From Gordonia spumicola (GTDB taxonomy: Bacteria > Actinomycetota > Actinomycetes > Mycobacteriales > Mycobacteriaceae), in contig NZ_BJOV01000002.1 of the NCBI RefSeq assembly GCF_009932475.1, positions 744,001 through 808,000 of the forward strand: 64,000 nucleotides of DNA. The letters are read 5' to 3'. Positions 35,651-44,025 of the stretch are shown in pieces. The number at the start of each line of letters is the position of its first letter. Position 1 is the first letter of the stretch. The translations under genes and the position numbers were made by a program. The notes under the pieces are model-generated. The model was not told where the DNA came from and searched no databases. It saw nothing but the letters and a program-made list of their open reading frames with translations.

Positions 35651-36208
35651 TCACGACCCGGCCTCGGCCTTAGCCTTCGCGCGGCGTCGTCCGAGCAGAT
35701 AGAAGTCGACGGCCAGGCCGATGATGATGCCGACGATGAGGCCCACCAGCGTCGCGCCGCGGAAGCCGACGGCGTGGCCGTCGAGCGCTTGACGTCCGGC
35801 CACGGCACCGCTCCCGTTGCCGATGACCACGCCGAGCGTCATCAGGTTCGGGACAGTCGACGCCAGGGCCAGCACCAGGAGGCTCCACGAGAGGATGTTC
35901 CGATAGCGGCCGATGGTGACGTACGCGAAGTACAGCAGGATCAGCGTCACCGCCGAGCCGAGCAGGCCGTAGCCGAGGCCGTACAGGATGCCGCGGGTGA
36001 TGCTCTCGTTGATCTCGGACGCCACATGCCTGCCCCACGACCTCGGGACGAGAGCCTGCAGGATGAAGTACCCGATCACCACGATCAGGATGCCGCTGAC
36101 GGCGAGGATCGCTTTCGTCTTCCCGGACATCTCCGGGAGCCTGGACGTCAGCGCGCCCATCCTGGAATGCGTTGCGTCAGACGTGGTGTCGGGCAGCTCA
36201 TCGGTCAT
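35651..36208 (-). CDS. Four- to five-TM membrane protein of the Ter operon
   Basis: A 185-residue protein with membrane helices at about 33-54, 75-97 and 107-130, then one at about 150-175 (FRGATLVGLIVGIIIGLAVD). It ends in a basic LLGRRRAKAKAEAGS. It follows the double-TerD gene by 52 bases and is the last gene before a 246-base gap, so it may end the Ter transcript. No family is recognised. Role inferred only from position: a membrane partner of the TerD proteins or TerC. Confidence 0.75.
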   Translation of the reverse strand: MTDELPDTTSDATHSRMGALTSRLPEMSGKTKAILAVSGILIVVIGYFILQALVPRSWGRHVASEINESITRGILYGLGYGLLGSAVTLILLYFAYVTIGRYRNILSWSLLVLALASTVPNLMTLGVVIGNGSGAVAGRQALDGHAVGFRGATLVGLIVGIIIGLAVDFYLLGRRRAKAKAEAGS

Positions 36209-36260
36209 GGGACAACTCTCGCACAGATCCACCCGGCTCGTCTGTGGGCCGAACGCACTG

Positions 36261-37616
36261 TCATCCCAGGTACGGCATCACGAAGGGGATCGCCTTGTTG
36301 GCGGTCTTCGCGTTGAAGCCCTCGCCGACGGCGCGGAGTTGCCACTCGCCCCCCGCGCGGGACACGACGGCCATGCAGACGCCGGTGAACGGCATGCCGC
36401 CCGCGAGCGTGTAGCGCGCGAGTTCGGCGTTCGTCGTCTGATCGATGAGGCGGCAGTACGCGTTCTGGACCTCGGCGAACGTCTGCCCGCGATACGACGT
36501 GACGATGAAGGCGAGCCGGTCGACGTGTGGCGGGATGGACGTCAGGTCGACGGCGATCACCTCGTCGTCGCCGTCTCCCTCACCGGTCAGGTTGTCGCCG
36601 GAGTGGATGATCGAGTTGTTCTTCGACCGCAGATTGCCGAAGTAGACGGTCTCGACGCAGTTGCCCTGCGAGAACATCAGGACCGACGCGTCGAGGTCGA
36701 TGCTGCTCGCCCCGCCACCGCCGAAGAATCCGCGCTTGCCGGTCTGGACGGGGTCCCAACCGAGACCCATCCAGATGTGCGAGAGGGCGACGCCGCCCTC
36801 CTTCTTCAACGAGACCTTCTGCCCCTTCACCAGGGACACGGGTCGATCCTTCGACAGACTGATCGGGGCCTGCTCCTGGGGTGCGCCGTACTGCGGTTGT
36901 TGCGGCGCGCCGTACTGCGGCTGCTGTTGAGGGGCCCCGTACTGAGGCTGCTGGGGAGCCCCGTACTGGGGACTTCCGTACTGGGGCTGGCCGTACGCGG
37001 GCGGCGGGGGCGGCGGCGCATAGCCCTGCTGAGCGGGCGGGGTGTACGTCGGCTGCGGCGGCGGGTTGTACGCGGGCTGGGCGGGTGGCGGCGTGTACGC
37101 CGGCTGAGTGGGCGGAGCGGCCTGCGGCGGGGCGTCGTCGACCGCGACGCCGTGATCGCGGACGAGGTCGGCGAAACCGCCCGAATACCCCTGGCCGACG
37201 GCGCGGACCTTCCACTGATCGTTGCGGCGGTACACCTCGGCCGCGATGACGACCGACTCCGCGGTCAGCCCGTCGACGACGTAGTCGAACAGCGGCGTGC
37301 CCGCAGCGTCCGACACGCGGGCCACCGGCGGCGCGAACTGGCCGAAGCTGCGGGTCGTGTCGTCGAGGGTGATCACCGCCCGGATCGCCGTGATGTCGGC
37401 CGGGATGCCCGCCGTCGAGATGTGCAGGCGGCCGTCGCGAAGCTGCACACCGGGGCCCGCGGGCTGGTTGAAGAACACGAAGTCCGCGTCGCTGCGGACC
37501 TTGCCCGCATCGGTGACGAGCAGCGCCGACAGGTCGGCGGCCGTCGCGACCTCCACCGACACCACGACGTCCGGAGTCGGCAACGCGGCGTTCTGACCTT
37601 TGGTGAGTGACGACAT
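36261..37616 (-). CDS. Double TerD protein with Tyr/Pro/Gln-rich linker
   Basis: A 451-residue protein with two TerD domains. The first (about 1-165) is diverged and lacks the KGGNVSL strand but keeps SDADFVFFNQPAGPGVQL. The second (about 265-451) is canonical, with KGQKVSLKKEGGVALSHIWM, SSIDLDASVL and [19 protein letters not shown]. The 95-residue linker has repeats of QYGAPQQP and PAYTPPPAQ, a low-complexity tract that could cluster or bind partners. AGAGGTACCG precedes the ATG. It sits eight bases after the HAD gene. Confidence 0.9.
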   Translation of the reverse strand: MSSLTKGQNAALPTPDVVVSVEVATAADLSALLVTDAGKVRSDADFVFFNQPAGPGVQLRDGRLHISTAGIPADITAIRAVITLDDTTRSFGQFAPPVARVSDAAGTPLFDYVVDGLTAESVVIAAEVYRRNDQWKVRAVGQGYSGGFADLVRDHGVAVDDAPPQAAPPTQPAYTPPPAQPAYNPPPQPTYTPPAQQGYAPPPPPPAYGQPQYGSPQYGAPQQPQYGAPQQQPQYGAPQQPQYGAPQEQAPISLSKDRPVSLVKGQKVSLKKEGGVALSHIWMGLGWDPVQTGKRGFFGGGGASSIDLDASVLMFSQGNCVETVYFGNLRSKNNSIIHSGDNLTGEGDGDDEVIAVDLTSIPPHVDRLAFIVTSYRGQTFAEVQNAYCRLIDQTTNAELARYTLAGGMPFTGVCMAVVSRAGGEWQLRAVGEGFNAKTANKAIPFVMPYLG

Positions 37617-37624
37617 CGGTACCT

Positions 37625-38581
37625 CTATTTCTCGGCGAGCGCCGGGTCGGGGTTGTGGAGGGAAGACGAGTGGGAGCGGGCGCGGTCGGCGAACCAGGCG
37701 AGGATCTCGGCGCCTGCCTCGATGCCGGACGCCGCGGTGACGGTGAGCCCCGGCGGGGTCCACCCGGAGTCGTGGAGTTCGCCGTGCGCGGGTCGGATCG
37801 CGGCGTCGGCGTAGGTGAGGAGGTCGGCGTCGAGCCGCCCGTCGCCCGCGGCGAAGACGGGGGAATCGGCGTCGAGCGTCCCGTCGTCGACGAGCCTGCC
37901 GCGGATGTGCGCGACGGCGGCCGACTTGGTGACACCGTCGGGCATCGCGTAGATCTTGCGGCCCTGCTGAGACACCGACCATCCGCGCGGCGTGCACCAC
38001 GAGCGCCACTCGTCGATGAAGTCGGTCGGCTGACGGTCGAGGTCGACCACCAGGTAGACGAACAGGTCGTCGGCCACCCGCGTGGAGCGCACCCAGGAAT
38101 CGTCGACGCGGCGTCGCAGGTCGGCGTGCAGCTCTTCGACGGTCGCCGACGTCCCGGCGACCCTCGACTCGAGAGCCGTCCGCCAGGCGTCGTCGTTCTC
38201 GCCGTCGCGGAGGATCCGGCCCCCGTTGCTGACGACCGCGTGCCGGAACGGACCGCCGGGCAGGTCGATCCGCTCGAACTGCGCGCGCGTCCGCGTGGTC
38301 GTCGGGATCACTGGCGTCGACGCGGCGAGCGCTGTCAACGCCTCCACCGAGCCCCGCGTCATGTACGACAACGGTGCGCCGTCGTACATCTCGACGCAGA
38401 CCGGCTCCTCGACTGCGCTCGGAGACCCGGGGAGGACGCTCGGAGAACCGAGGAGAACGCTCGGAGAACTGAGCCGTTCTTCGAGCGCATTCTTCCGTTC
38501 TTCGAGCGCAGTCGAGAAGCCCGACGCGGCGCGGGAGAAGATCATGGTGCGGTCGAGGTCGGTGGCGATCAGGGCGGTCAC
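37625..38581 (-). CDS. HAD hydrolase of the Ter biosynthetic set, with repeat insertion
   Basis: A 318-residue HAD-fold phosphatase from GTG 38581 (overlapping the PRTase stop). Motif I is DLDRT at residues 8-12. Motif II lies at VIPTTTRTRAQFERI, and the metal-binding motif IV at FAAGDGRLDADLLTYAD. Such HADs are part of the Ter-linked pathway predicted to make a nucleoside-like metabolite. Residues 19-53 are encoded by five in-frame 21-bp repeats (38416-38520), placed right after motif I where relatives usually continue straight to the CVEMYDGAPLSYMTRGS block. Confidence 0.85.
   Translation of the reverse strand: MTALIATDLDRTMIFSRAASGFSTALEERKNALEERLSSPSVLLGSPSVLPGSPSAVEEPVCVEMYDGAPLSYMTRGSVEALTALAASTPVIPTTTRTRAQFERIDLPGGPFRHAVVSNGGRILRDGENDDAWRTALESRVAGTSATVEELHADLRRRVDDSWVRSTRVADDLFVYLVVDLDRQPTDFIDEWRSWCTPRGWSVSQQGRKIYAMPDGVTKSAAVAHIRGRLVDDGTLDADSPVFAAGDGRLDADLLTYADAAIRPAHGELHDSGWTPPGLTVTAASGIEAGAEILAWFADRARSHSSSLHNPDPALAEK
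38416..38520. repeat. Five in-frame 21-bp repeats inside the HAD gene
   Basis: Three units beginning CGCTCGGAGA (38416, 38437, 38458) and two beginning CTTCGAGCGCA (38479, 38500) follow one another with a 21-bp period. The second type is close to the reverse complement of the first. Each adds seven codons, so the reading frame is kept. Confidence 0.85.
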
Positions 38582-40947
38582 ACGTTCTCCTTGATCAGGC
38601 CGACGCACGAGTAGGCGAGGTCGGGCACCACGTCGACGGGGACTCCCCGCTCGGCGGCCAGGAGTCGGATGTGCCGATGATCGGGCATGTCGGCGTCGCG
38701 CACCAGGATCCGCCACGGGACGCGTCGAAGGAGGACGCGGGTGGTCTCGCCGATGCCGGGTTTCACGAAGTTGATCGACGAGAGCCCGTACCGCTCCTGC
38801 ATGGCGGACACCGACGCCCACCCGTCCCACGTCGGCGTCCTGTCGGCGGTGCGCAAGGCCGCGGCCGAGGCGACGGCCTCGTCGTGGACGACGGCGAACT
38901 CGGCCGCGACGGTGTCGAGGAAACGGTTCGACACGTCGTGCGGAACGAGGTCCCGGTAGAACTTCGCTCCGTGGAAGTCGCCCGGACCGATCAGTTCGTC
39001 GTTGAGGACGGTCCGTGACACCAGTCCGGACACCGTCGAGTTAAGGCATGCGGAGGCGATCAGGAAGTCGTCGCGCGTGCCGTACAGGCGGGTGCACGAG
39101 CCTGGATCGGCGAGGACGGCGAGTTCGTCGTCGAAGTGGGCTCCGCCCGCGGCCTCGTACTCGGCCAGTGCCGCGGTGAGTTCCTTGGCGATGGCGCCCT
39201 TGCCGGTCCAGCCGTCGACGAAGACCACCGACGCGGGGTCGTGACGTGCGGCGATGTAGTCGAGGGCGACGGCGTCGATGCCGCGGGCCCGGACGATCGA
39301 GACCGCGTAGTGGGCGGGAACGACGCCGCGGGTCGCGCGGATCCATCGCCCGATGAGCACGCCGATCGGGGTGCCGGCACGGGCCAGGGAGACGAGAGTC
39401 GGGTTCGCCGACCGTTCGGCGAGGATCAGCTCGGCGACGGTCCCGACGGCGAGCGCGAGCCTGCGCGCCGATGCGGCGAGGGTCGCGTCGAACAGTTCGA
39501 GGTACTCGGCTCCGGGTTGGAACTCGACGGGCAACGATTCGGCGTAGTGGGCGACACCGGCCTGGATGCGACGTTCGCGTTCGGCGACGTCTCCCTCCAG
39601 CGAGTACTCCGACAGGTCCTTCAGGAGCCAGGCCACCTCGGAAGGCGAATACGACCCGAAGTCGGGCGCGCGCAGCGGGTCGCCGACGGGCTGCGGACGG
39701 CCGGTTGCGCCGGCACGGGCGCGGGCCAGACGCTGCGGATCGGTGGCCGACACGGTGAGGACGACGACGCGGTGACCCGCCGCCGACAGCACGTCGAGGA
39801 GTCCGCCCCGGCCGCGGAGGGCGTCCGTGTCGGCCGGGTCGTCGATCACCAGCAGCACCGTCGGAGTGTCGCCCGACCCGGGAGCCGCGACGTTGTACAG
39901 GTAGCGCCCCGCGTCGTCGACGCCCTCGGGCGCCGGGAACGCGAATCCCCTCCGGAGCGGGTATCCGTCCTGGTCGCGGACGTGAGCGGGCGATCGTGAC
40001 GTGGTCTGAAAGCGCGCGTCGACGCCGTGGTCGACGAGCCGTTCGGCGAGACACAACGGCAGGTACATGAGCTCTTCGTGGCCGACGACGCTCACCTGCT
40101 CCCCCGTCGCGAACTCGTCGGACAGTCCCGCGGCCACGTCGGCGACGGCACGGTGGAACGCCCCGGTGTCGGAGGCGAGGAAGCCGTGGCGTCCGCCGTC
40201 GGGAACGTGCGCGGGCCAGCCCGCAACGCGGAACACGACGTCGCCGCGGGTCGGGGCGGTCGGGTTGAGGGCGGGAGCGTCGAGCGCCACCACCCGGTCG
40301 GTGAGTCCCTCCGGCAGGTGGACGGCCCCCTCGGCGAGCGACGTGAAGTCGATCGTCACGCCGAGCCGTGCCGCGGCCTCGGCGCATTCGGCGCGGTGCT
40401 CGTCGCCGCGCATGTCGACGAGCGACGCGACGAGATACCTCTCGTGCGGGTGCAGTCCGTGCAGCGCCTCGAGGGCTTCGATCGCGGTGCGGCCGGTGCT
40501 GATCTCGTCGTCGACCAATACGACGGGCACCGACGGATCGGTGTCGAGGAAGTCGGCGTCGGTCGGCTGCAGGAGGTGGGTGGTCGCATGCGAGTGACCC
40601 TCTTCGAACGAGCCGTGGACCTGAGCCCCGCCGACCGCACGACGTGTGGAATGCAGGTAGCGGGCGGCTCCGATCCGTTCGGCCACGCAGTGCCCGAGCC
40701 CGGTGGCGGTCTCGGCGAACCCGAGGACGGTCGCCGCCGAGGCCTCGTCGCCGAGGATCGCGATCACCGCGTCGCCCAGATCGTCTGCGGCGCCGCGGAC
40801 CCGCGACGGCGGTGTCGGGATGTGTTTGCCGAGGACCGTCGACACCAGCAGGTGTGCGCGTTTCGGATTGCGCCGCAGCCCCAACTGCACCAGATCGGCG
40901 ACGCCGTCGACACGCGCACCGAACTCGTCGGTCACCCAGGAGCTCAT
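38578..40947 (-). CDS. PRTase-TRSP-StiP-PELOTA fusion protein of the Ter operon
   Basis: A 789-residue protein that joins modules often encoded separately. Residues 1-235 are a phosphoribosyltransferase with the PRPP loop VVLVDDEISTGRTA (142-155) and FEEGHSHATTHLLQP. Residues about 240-420 are the TRSP domain. About 430-700 is the StiP-type PRTase-like domain (LISLARAGTPIG-like block, then VVFVDGWTGKGAI near 574-586). The last 75 residues (RHIRLLAAERGVPVDVVPDL) match the PELOTA RNA-binding domain. These modules were linked to Ter systems and a predicted nucleoside-like metabolite. It overlaps both neighbours by four bases. Confidence 0.85.
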   Translation of the reverse strand: MSSWVTDEFGARVDGVADLVQLGLRRNPKRAHLLVSTVLGKHIPTPPSRVRGAADDLGDAVIAILGDEASAATVLGFAETATGLGHCVAERIGAARYLHSTRRAVGGAQVHGSFEEGHSHATTHLLQPTDADFLDTDPSVPVVLVDDEISTGRTAIEALEALHGLHPHERYLVASLVDMRGDEHRAECAEAAARLGVTIDFTSLAEGAVHLPEGLTDRVVALDAPALNPTAPTRGDVVFRVAGWPAHVPDGGRHGFLASDTGAFHRAVADVAAGLSDEFATGEQVSVVGHEELMYLPLCLAERLVDHGVDARFQTTSRSPAHVRDQDGYPLRRGFAFPAPEGVDDAGRYLYNVAAPGSGDTPTVLLVIDDPADTDALRGRGGLLDVLSAAGHRVVVLTVSATDPQRLARARAGATGRPQPVGDPLRAPDFGSYSPSEVAWLLKDLSEYSLEGDVAERERRIQAGVAHYAESLPVEFQPGAEYLELFDATLAASARRLALAVGTVAELILAERSANPTLVSLARAGTPIGVLIGRWIRATRGVVPAHYAVSIVRARGIDAVALDYIAARHDPASVVFVDGWTGKGAIAKELTAALAEYEAAGGAHFDDELAVLADPGSCTRLYGTRDDFLIASACLNSTVSGLVSRTVLNDELIGPGDFHGAKFYRDLVPHDVSNRFLDTVAAEFAVVHDEAVASAAALRTADRTPTWDGWASVSAMQERYGLSSINFVKPGIGETTRVLLRRVPWRILVRDADMPDHRHIRLLAAERGVPVDVVPDLAYSCVGLIKENV

Positions 40948-42134
40948 TCGGCTGCCCACTCGGTCAACAGGTCGACGAAACTGACGTCGTTCCTGGTCAC
41001 ACCGAACACGTGCGCCCGGTTCATCACGCCGACCGCCCAATTCCGGTGTGGTTTCAGCTCGTTCATCTTGTTGCCGTAGGCCGATGCCTGCGCGCCGCCG
41101 CCGTCGCGGCCGAGGATGTCCAGTGCGTCCGAGTACTCCTCGTCGGTCACCGACGACAGCGAGTGGACGGCGCCGACGTGGATCGGGTGGATCACCGTCT
41201 TGCCGGTGATGCCGTTCGCGCGGTCGAGGGCGATCTCGCGGAGCAGCCCGTCGAGGTCACGGCTCACGAGCCGCTGCCGGAAGTAGACGGCGTCGTGGTC
41301 GCGGAACGGCGTGTGACGCAGGGTCGGCGCGAACATGCGTTCGTGGTTCGCGAAGTACTCCCACACCGGTCCGGTGATGACGAACCCGGAACCGTCGCTG
41401 CGGCCGAGCATGTTGACGATGCCCGCGATGGCGTCGGCGGCCACGCGGACGTCGTAGATGGTGACGTCGCGGTCGCGGCGGATCCCGAACAGCCCGCAGA
41501 TGTCGGTCGCGCCGATCCGTACCGCCAGCACCCGTTCGCGATGTCGGTTCAACAGTTCTCGGATCGCCATCAGCTCGGTGTCGCGGGTCTCGCGGTGGAC
41601 GATGCGCGGCGTCTCCAGCACCGGCATCGCGTACAGCGGGCGGTCCCAGTCCGCCGACGCGGCCGCGATCGCTTCGAGCGCGTCCAGCCCGGTCGCGGCC
41701 TCGAACTTGGGGATCACGAAGCCGGCCAGACAGTGATTGTCGGGCAGACCCGAGACCACCGCGTCGATGTGCGCTACGGTCCGCACCCGCACGAACAGCA
41801 GCAGGCGATCCCAGCCGTCGCGGGCGAACTCGGCGAGCGCGGCGATCGTCCGTTCGAGCGCCAGCGCCTCGTCGTCGTCGGCGACGGCGTCCTCGAGGTC
41901 GATCACCATCGATGTGACGCCGGACGCGGCGCGGCGCGCGATGACCGCCGTCAAGTCGTCGCGGGTGGCGGGCACGTACAGGGTGGCGCCGAGGGCGATC
42001 GCCAACGTGTCGATCGGCGAGTGCACCGTGACCGGTTGGGGGCGGTGCAGGAAGAGGCGGTCGAGTTGGGCGTCGGACAGTTGCGGGAACTGGGTGATGC
42101 CGCGGGTCGCGACGGTGTCGGCGGGTACGGACAC
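40944..42134 (-). CDS. HpcH/HpaI-citrate-lyase-like aldolase of the Ter operon
   Basis: A 396-residue TIM-barrel enzyme from GTG 42134, preceded by AAAGGGG. It carries the CitE/HpcH metal-site blocks SMVIDLEDAVADDD (about 74-87) and FVIPKFEAATGLDALEAIAA. The active-site region VLAVRIGATDICGLFGIRRD and ITGKTVIHPIHVGAVHS near the C-terminus are also present. Family members cleave or form C-C bonds in acyl-CoA or keto-acid substrates with a divalent metal. In Ter operons this CE-lyase-like enzyme is part of the predicted small-molecule pathway. Its stop overlaps the PRTase start. Confidence 0.88.
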   Translation of the reverse strand: MSVPADTVATRGITQFPQLSDAQLDRLFLHRPQPVTVHSPIDTLAIALGATLYVPATRDDLTAVIARRAASGVTSMVIDLEDAVADDDEALALERTIAALAEFARDGWDRLLLFVRVRTVAHIDAVVSGLPDNHCLAGFVIPKFEAATGLDALEAIAAASADWDRPLYAMPVLETPRIVHRETRDTELMAIRELLNRHRERVLAVRIGATDICGLFGIRRDRDVTIYDVRVAADAIAGIVNMLGRSDGSGFVITGPVWEYFANHERMFAPTLRHTPFRDHDAVYFRQRLVSRDLDGLLREIALDRANGITGKTVIHPIHVGAVHSLSSVTDEEYSDALDILGRDGGGAQASAYGNKMNELKPHRNWAVGVMNRAHVFGVTRNDVSFVDLLTEWAAE

Positions 42135-42163
42135 GAGCGGCCCCTTTCGTTCGTGAGCTGTGG

Positions 42164-43351
42164 TCAGCGGTGCGCGACGGAGTCGCGGATCCGGCCGATG
42201 ATGTCGGTGACGCGGGCGTCGACGGCCCGCAGTTCGGAGAGGTAGAACCAGTAGTCGGGGTGGATGCGTTCGAGGGTCGCCGCGGCGCGGTCGATGCGGT
42301 CGGACTGCGCGTCGAGCACCGATCCCCATTCGCGCACCTGGCGGTTGTCGAGCGCGAAGTTCTGGGCGTCGCGCACCCGGAACCGGACGCGAGACGCCGC
42401 GTCGGTCGGATCGGTGCGGACGGCGCGCAGGTCGGTGAGCCTGTCGAAGACGCGGTCGACCTGGTCGTCGGCGTGCGAGAGGCGGGTGCGGGCCTGTTCC
42501 GCGGCGGCCTTGGCCTCGTCGGGTGCGTGCCCGAGAAGGACGCGTGCCCGGTCGAGACGTTCGTCGGCCGCTTGCAGATCGGCCCGGACGTCGCTGGGGA
42601 CGTCCACCAGGTCGATCGAGCATTCGGAGCTGAACTCGCGCAGAAGCGCGGACATCACCGCGGGCAGACCGTCGAGTTTCGTCTCGACGGCCTCGCGGCG
42701 AGTGGCGAGCGACCGCATCGTCTTCTCGGTGTCGGCGGTGAGTCCCGGAGCCTGATCGAGCAGGTCGACGAGCCGCCGCGCGGCCTCGACGACGACGTCC
42801 GCCGCCCGCTGCCGGTCGGTGAGACCGACCGCGGCGTCGAACCGCGAGCTCTCGCGAGCCAGTGCATCGGCGGCTTCTTTGACCGACGTGAGGTGGACGT
42901 GCTCGACGGGAGCCTGATCGAGGGCGGTGAGGGCACGGCTCGCGGCCGCGCGGGCTTGCTGCTCGGCGTGCGCCGCGCCGTTGATCGCGTCCCGGCCCGC
43001 CTGAAGCCCACGTGCCTGCGCGTGGGCGAACTGCGTCAACGCGCCGCTGACCTGCTCGAACGCCCGAATGCACTCGTCGACGGCGTACGGTGTGGCCTCC
43101 GTCGAGCCCGCCGCCGTCAGCACGAGGTAGCGGGAGATCACCTGGTCGTAGCGGTCGCGTGCCGCATCCCACCCGGTCGTCGAGATCGACCCGGGTGCGA
43201 CCGACTCCGCCGCCTGCACGGCACCCGCCATGTCGCCCATCGCGCGTTCACACGCGAAGAACGCCTCGGTGAGTGCCGCGAGCTGCGCCGGAGTGGCACG
43301 GTCGTCGTGCGGTCGCCTGCCGAACAGGCCCCGCCGCGGATTGCTTGGCAC
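42164..43351 (-). CDS. Coiled-coil protein of the Ter operon
   Basis: A 395-residue almost entirely helical protein after a basic start (SNPRRGLFGRRPHDD). It has long heptad-like runs such as DEAKAAAEQARTRLSHADDQ and RAAADVVVEAARRL-like segments, and no TM or enzymatic motif. It resembles uncharacterised coiled-coil partners often seen in actinobacterial ter loci, but I do not recall a named family. A structural or scaffolding role is inferred. The GTG follows TACGAT by six bases, with no Shine-Dalgarno, so it may have its own leaderless transcript. Confidence 0.75.
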   Translation of the reverse strand: MPSNPRRGLFGRRPHDDRATPAQLAALTEAFFACERAMGDMAGAVQAAESVAPGSISTTGWDAARDRYDQVISRYLVLTAAGSTEATPYAVDECIRAFEQVSGALTQFAHAQARGLQAGRDAINGAAHAEQQARAAASRALTALDQAPVEHVHLTSVKEAADALARESSRFDAAVGLTDRQRAADVVVEAARRLVDLLDQAPGLTADTEKTMRSLATRREAVETKLDGLPAVMSALLREFSSECSIDLVDVPSDVRADLQAADERLDRARVLLGHAPDEAKAAAEQARTRLSHADDQVDRVFDRLTDLRAVRTDPTDAASRVRFRVRDAQNFALDNRQVREWGSVLDAQSDRIDRAAATLERIHPDYWFYLSELRAVDARVTDIIGRIRDSVAHR

Positions 43352-43357
43352 GATGCA

Positions 43358-43363
43358 ATCGTA
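43358..43363 (-). promoter_or_regulatory. -10 element of the coiled-coil gene (internal Ter promoter)
   Basis: On the minus strand TACGAT is followed by six bases and then the GTG start at 43351. This predicts an internal, leaderless promoter between the TerA-like gene and the coiled-coil gene. Confidence 0.45.
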
Positions 43364-43415
43364 TCCAGTCAGCGGCGGAAGGCCTGATCGGCGGGCATTC
43401 GCATGATCGACGCCG

Positions 43416-44021
43416 TCACTTGCGTCCGCGGGTCCAGTTCATGCCGAACCCGTAGGCGGCGTCGACGTCCCGCTGCGCTCCGCGGACGTAGCGGACCTCG
43501 CGGTTCACGTGCAGTTCGCCGTTGACGTTCGTCAACATCGCGATGGCACACGAGACGGCCTGATCGTCCGCCGAGTCGAGACGGACCTCCACCTGGGGTC
43601 CGTTCGTCGGCATCAGCGTGACGACGCCGTCGGCCGCGGACCAGTTGGTTGCGCCCTCGTAGATGTACGCGAAGATCAGGACCCGCCGGAAACGGTTGAC
43701 GTCCTGCAGATTCACGTACAGGTTCTCGCCGCCGACCGACGATCCGCTGCGGTCGTCTCCGTCGAGGAAGATGAACGGCGGACCGTTCAGGTCTCCGAAC
43801 GAGTTGCCGAGCGCCTGGACCACGCCCTTCGAGCCGTCGGCGAGCTCGTACATCGCGGCCAGGTCGAGGTCGATGGCCGAGCTGCGCTTGAAGAAACCGC
43901 CTGACTTGCCCTGCGTCCAATTCAGGTTGATCCGCATGTTGCCCTGCGACTCACCCCGCTTGGTCAACGACACCGACGGCGTCGCCTTGTCGAGAGTCAC
44001 CTTGTTCATGTTCACGGACAT
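43416..44021 (-). CDS. TerA-like member of the TerD family
   Basis: A 201-residue protein with the TerD superfamily fold but TerA-type blocks: LDLAAMYELADGSKGVVQAL, GPPFIFLDGDDRSGSSVGGE and a C-terminal YGFGMNW. It lacks the GEGDGDDE calcium loop of TerD and uses DGDDRSGSS instead. It is co-transcribed with terC (four bases between them). AAGGAA from the end of terC serves as its ribosome-binding site. It probably forms mixed assemblies with TerD at the membrane. Confidence 0.85.
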   Translation of the reverse strand: MSVNMNKVTLDKATPSVSLTKRGESQGNMRINLNWTQGKSGGFFKRSSAIDLDLAAMYELADGSKGVVQALGNSFGDLNGPPFIFLDGDDRSGSSVGGENLYVNLQDVNRFRRVLIFAYIYEGATNWSAADGVVTLMPTNGPQVEVRLDSADDQAVSCAIAMLTNVNGELHVNREVRYVRGAQRDVDAAYGFGMNWTRGRK

Positions 44022-44025
44022 GGGG

